This document shows positions 61,451-64,000 of a DNA stretch of 64,000 nt, one piece after another. The notes beneath the pieces were generated by a model. The model saw nothing but the letters and a program-made list of their open reading frames with translations. It was not told the origin of the DNA and searched no databases. Positions within the stretch are counted from its first letter, which is position 1. Each line of letters opens with the position of its first letter. Made by a program: the position numbers and the translations under genes. Location: the NCBI GenBank assembly GCA_024743175.1, contig JANSXA010000001.1:1-64000 (forward strand), written 5' to 3'. The stretch comes from Pseudomonadaceae bacterium. Lineage in GTDB: Bacteria; Pseudomonadota; Gammaproteobacteria; Pseudomonadales; Azotimanducaceae.

Positions 61451-63076
61451 TTGCAGCGAATGAGAAAAGAGCTAATTGAGACTATGAAAACAACTTCCCT
61501 TGCAGACGCGTGCGGAAAAAAATGGGACGCGGTTGTAGTGGGTGGGGGAATGGGAGGGGCAGCGATTTCGTTCTCACTTACCCGAGGTGGTTTTGATGTT
61601 TTGTTGATAGAGAGGGGGCTGGCTGAGCCTATTCGTGGTCAGCGATCATCCGACTATAATGCAGACGATGAAGATTGGAGGTTCCGATACGGGCAATGGC
61701 CTAAAAAGACTAAACTAACGATTGATGGTCGATCTAGTGAAGCCTGGCCGTCAATGGGGTGTGGATTGGGCGGTTCAACAAATCTTTATGCCGCAGCACT
61801 GTCGCGATTTGAAGCGAGCGACTTTCTGAGTAAAGAAAGTTCAGGTAGCTACACTGAATCTTGGCCTTTCGACTATCAAGATCTTGAACCTTATTATCTA
61901 GAGGCTGAAGAACTTTTTGAAATTAATGGGACACAAGACCCGTTGGACAATCTCTCGCGATATGAACTTCGAGATCCGCCGCCAATGGGGCCTCGGGATC
62001 AGCACTATTTCGATTGTCTGAAATCCACAGGGCTAAATCCCTATCGTATTCACAATGCTATCCGTTATGTGGATTCCTGCCAGGAGTGTGTTGGCAACAT
62101 TTGTGAGCGTGCTTGCAAGGGCGATGCTCGAAATCGTTTGATTGAACCCGCGTTAAGAACCGGATGTCTGACCATATTGGAGACAACTGAAGCCCTTTCC
62201 GTAGATGCAAGTAGGAGCCAGGCGAGTGGAGTTAGGGTTCGCAAAGATGGCGTTGAGTCGATTGTTCATGGCCATATTGTCGTACTTGCAGCAGGTTCTC
62301 TCGTAACACCGATATTGCTAAGGAATTCTATCAGTCCTGATTGGAGGCAGGGTATAGGCAATGACTTTGATCAAGTTGGTCGAAAGCTTATGTTCCACGC
62401 TACTGATTTTATCGCTGTTTGGCCTCGCAAGAAAATACAACATTCTGGCCCATCTCGAACAATAGCATTCAGAGATTTCTATTTATGTGGTGAAGACAAG
62501 TTAGGTGAAGTTCAATCCATGGGTATGAGCGCTGGATATGGAGAAATACTCACCTTCTTGCATCAGCAATTCGATCAAAGCATTTTCAGTAAAATCCCTT
62601 TTATACGCAGCTTGTTGAGAGTGCCAGCATTTGTGGCTTCAAAGATGTTTAGCGATGCAGCTGTATTCGCAACAATAGTTGAAGATTTGCCTTATGCTGA
62701 AAATCGAGTTGTTTCTGACCCTGATAGCCCTTCTGGATTTCGTGTTGAGTACGCAATAGCGCCAGAACTTCGAAGAAGGGTGATTCGAATGAGAGATTTA
62801 GTTAAAGGAAAGCTCAGAGATTTAAGGGTTCTAGTTGTAAACTCCGATGTCACTCTCAATCTTGGTCATGCGTGCGGTACCTGTGCGGTTGGCTCTGACC
62901 CGGAAACAAGCGTTCTAGATTCGAACTGTTTAGTTCACGGAATGAAGAATCTTTACGTCGTTGATGCATCGTTTATGAAGACCAGCGGTGGAACTAACCC
63001 AAGTCTCACGATCGCAGCAAATGCGCTTCGAGTTGGTCGTCATGCTTCCTCCTATTTGAGTCAAATGTATCAATGA
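61451..63076 (+). CDS. GMC-family FAD oxidoreductase
   Basis: A 541-residue flavoprotein. The FAD-binding start is DAVVVGGGMGGAAISFSLTR near residue 26 with LLIERG, then MGCGLGGSTNLYAAALSRF, and the C-terminal GMC domain has NLGHACGTCAVG with the catalytic histidine and YVVDASFMKTSGGTNPSLT. A cysteine-rich stretch DSCQECVGNICERACKG near residue 215 is typical of the cholesterol oxidase/GMC branch that may hold a metal or FeS site. Starts TTG 61451 (AAAGG upstream), ATG 61460 and ATG 61484 are possible. In this context it may oxidise a sugar or alcohol of the glycan. Confidence 0.85.
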   Translation: MQRMRKELIETMKTTSLADACGKKWDAVVVGGGMGGAAISFSLTRGGFDVLLIERGLAEPIRGQRSSDYNADDEDWRFRYGQWPKKTKLTIDGRSSEAWPSMGCGLGGSTNLYAAALSRFEASDFLSKESSGSYTESWPFDYQDLEPYYLEAEELFEINGTQDPLDNLSRYELRDPPPMGPRDQHYFDCLKSTGLNPYRIHNAIRYVDSCQECVGNICERACKGDARNRLIEPALRTGCLTILETTEALSVDASRSQASGVRVRKDGVESIVHGHIVVLAAGSLVTPILLRNSISPDWRQGIGNDFDQVGRKLMFHATDFIAVWPRKKIQHSGPSRTIAFRDFYLCGEDKLGEVQSMGMSAGYGEILTFLHQQFDQSIFSKIPFIRSLLRVPAFVASKMFSDAAVFATIVEDLPYAENRVVSDPDSPSGFRVEYAIAPELRRRVIRMRDLVKGKLRDLRVLVVNSDVTLNLGHACGTCAVGSDPETSVLDSNCLVHGMKNLYVVDASFMKTSGGTNPSLTIAANALRVGRHASSYLSQMYQ

Positions 63077-63110
63077 GTTTAGGGGGTCCAAACAGACAAG
63101 AGCACAGCCA

Positions 63111-64000
63111 ATGCAATTCGTGAATAAAGTATCAATCCGTCTGCGCACTTTCTTCGGGGGCGAGTCGCTAAGCGCCCGTGCTCGAAGTGGTGGAACGATA
63201 CTTCTGCTAGCAGAATTTTATTCGAATGGGCTTAGGTTGCTATCCAACTTAGTCATGACCAGACTTCTATATCCGGAAGCATTTGGATTGATGCTTATCG
63301 TAAATCTCGTCTTTTCGGCTCTTGGCATGCTTTCGGACGTTGGAATCAGAAGTGCGATTATTTCCCGCAAAGCGGACGTTGATGAAAAGTTTCTAAATGT
63401 AGCGTGGACAATCTCAATTGTTCGAGGTTTTTGTCTGTGTTTGATTGCTGTTTGTATCGCCAAACCGGTTGCTATTTTGTACGGAAGTAATGAGCTTTTC
63501 GGCTTAATACTATTGGCGGCAGTAGCTCCAGCCGTGCAGGGTTTTACTTCACCCATTCCATTGCTGTACGAGAAAAAACTTCAGTTTTTCAGGGTTGCCA
63601 TTTTTCGAGCTGCAGCACAATCACTAGCTCTGATTGTGACTTTGATATGGCTGTTTATTTCACCATCGATATGGGCTCTTGCAGCGCACGGAATTTTCGG
63701 AGCACTTTTCTTAGTAGGCTTTTCCTTTCTTCTATTTTCATCTGGCAAAATTTGGTGGGAATGGGACCGCACAATTGCGAAAGAATTGTTTCATTTCGGA
63801 AAGTGGGTCCTACTCGCAACAGCACTAACTTTCATGGGTCGGCAGGGTGATAGTTTGATAGTTAGTCGATTTTTGAGTATCGAAATGCTCGGAGTTTTCA
63901 GCATCGCAATTACTTTCGCTAAGCTAATTGAAATGGTGGTTGAAAAGCTAAGCTGGGGATTACTTTTTCCGCTCTTTTCTGAGGTCAAATCTGATCAGCC
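63111..64000 (+). CDS. polysaccharide flippase (Wzx/MATE-like), cut by the window edge
   Basis: An open frame from ATG 63111 runs off the right edge (296 codons seen). It encodes a membrane protein with at least seven helices, for example LLLAEFYSNGLRLLSNLVMTRLL, FGLMLIVNLVFSALGMLSDVG and WVLLATALTFMGRQGDSLIV. The opening ..LLSNLVMTRLLYPEAFGL.. and SDVGIRSAII match lipopolysaccharide/oligosaccharide exporters (WzxC/Wzx type), which move lipid-linked glycan units across the inner membrane. It lies 34 bp after the GMC gene, which supports an envelope-glycan role for the whole block. Confidence 0.88.
   Translation, partial: MQFVNKVSIRLRTFFGGESLSARARSGGTILLLAEFYSNGLRLLSNLVMTRLLYPEAFGLMLIVNLVFSALGMLSDVGIRSAIISRKADVDEKFLNVAWTISIVRGFCLCLIAVCIAKPVAILYGSNELFGLILLAAVAPAVQGFTSPIPLLYEKKLQFFRVAIFRAAAQSLALIVTLIWLFISPSIWALAAHGIFGALFLVGFSFLLFSSGKIWWEWDRTIAKELFHFGKWVLLATALTFMGRQGDSLIVSRFLSIEMLGVFSIAITFAKLIEMVVEKLSWGLLFPLFSEVKSDQ

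Noticed and set aside
1-64000. CRISPR arrays, insertion sequences, integrases, prophage genes
   Set aside because: No regularly spaced repeats, transposase or integrase motifs, or phage structural genes were seen on either strand.

Overview
The window reads as a chromosomal piece of a gammaproteobacterium, probably a free-living marine or aquatic heterotroph. Supporting signs are csrA, an oxygen-dependent hemF, an rmuC gene, a Pseudomonas-type FAN1 nuclease, a phoR-pst-phoU locus, a perfect gammaproteobacterial LexA box, several acyl-CoA dehydrogenases, and a two-component pair of the proteobacterial dedicated sortase type. The species cannot be named from the sequence alone. Coding density is high. 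Short overlaps (ATGA, TGATG, TAATG, TTGA) are common, and many starts are TTG or GTG.

Layout. 0-1.2 kb: the 5' end of a DUF222/13E12-like gene behind a LexA box, a decayed MFS transporter, and two tRNA-Leu genes. 1.2-9.0 kb: a leftward phosphate operon phoR-pstS-pstC-pstA-pstB-phoU, with no phoB in the window. 9.0-11.2 kb: a leftward SDR and acyl-CoA dehydrogenase pair. 11.3-13.8 kb: three rightward genes for exported proteins, two of them paralogues. 13.9-18.6 kb: a hybrid histidine kinase, rmuC, csrA and one unknown gene. 18.6-24.0 kb: an overlapping FAN1-like nuclease, DinG-like helicase and pyruvate kinase operon. 24-30.3 kb: a TauE/SafE permease, then a MORN-repeat protein, a Ser/Thr kinase and an FHA protein, then a metallo-beta-lactamase-fold hydrolase. 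30.3-33.6 kb: a PdsS/PdsR-type sensor and regulator plus a small ORF. 33.7-37.5 kb: PnuC, a NadR-type kinase domain, an aminoglycoside-phosphotransferase-fold kinase, a sirtuin and an anchored hypothetical protein. 37.4-40.8 kb: dTDP-L-rhamnose genes in the order rmlBACD. 40.9-49.4 kb: mixed genes including a phosphopantetheinyl transferase, threonine aldolase, a lone ExbD, an esterase with an SMP-30 protein, hemF and a long acyl-CoA dehydrogenase. 49.5-50.7 kb: a further acyl-CoA dehydrogenase.

50.9-64 kb is the most unusual part. A carrier protein, an acyl-CoA-dehydrogenase-like flavoprotein, a SerRS-like amino acid:[carrier protein] ligase with its three zinc ligands in place, a DUF1839 protein, a cytoplasmic GH2 (beta-mannosidase-like) protein and a family 2 glycosyltransferase form one tightly packed operon. 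It continues into a double alpha/beta hydrolase, an SGNH hydrolase-like protein, a GMC oxidoreductase and a truncated polysaccharide flippase. I infer an envelope glycan or glycoconjugate pathway in which an amino acid is activated on a carrier protein, perhaps oxidised there, and transferred to a sugar or other acceptor. The phosphopantetheinyl transferase at 41.6 kb could activate the carrier, and the rml genes at 37-41 kb could supply dTDP-rhamnose to the glycosyltransferase. Base composition and codon use become visibly more AT-rich from about 56.5 kb to the end, which suggests that this part has a different history from the rest of the window.
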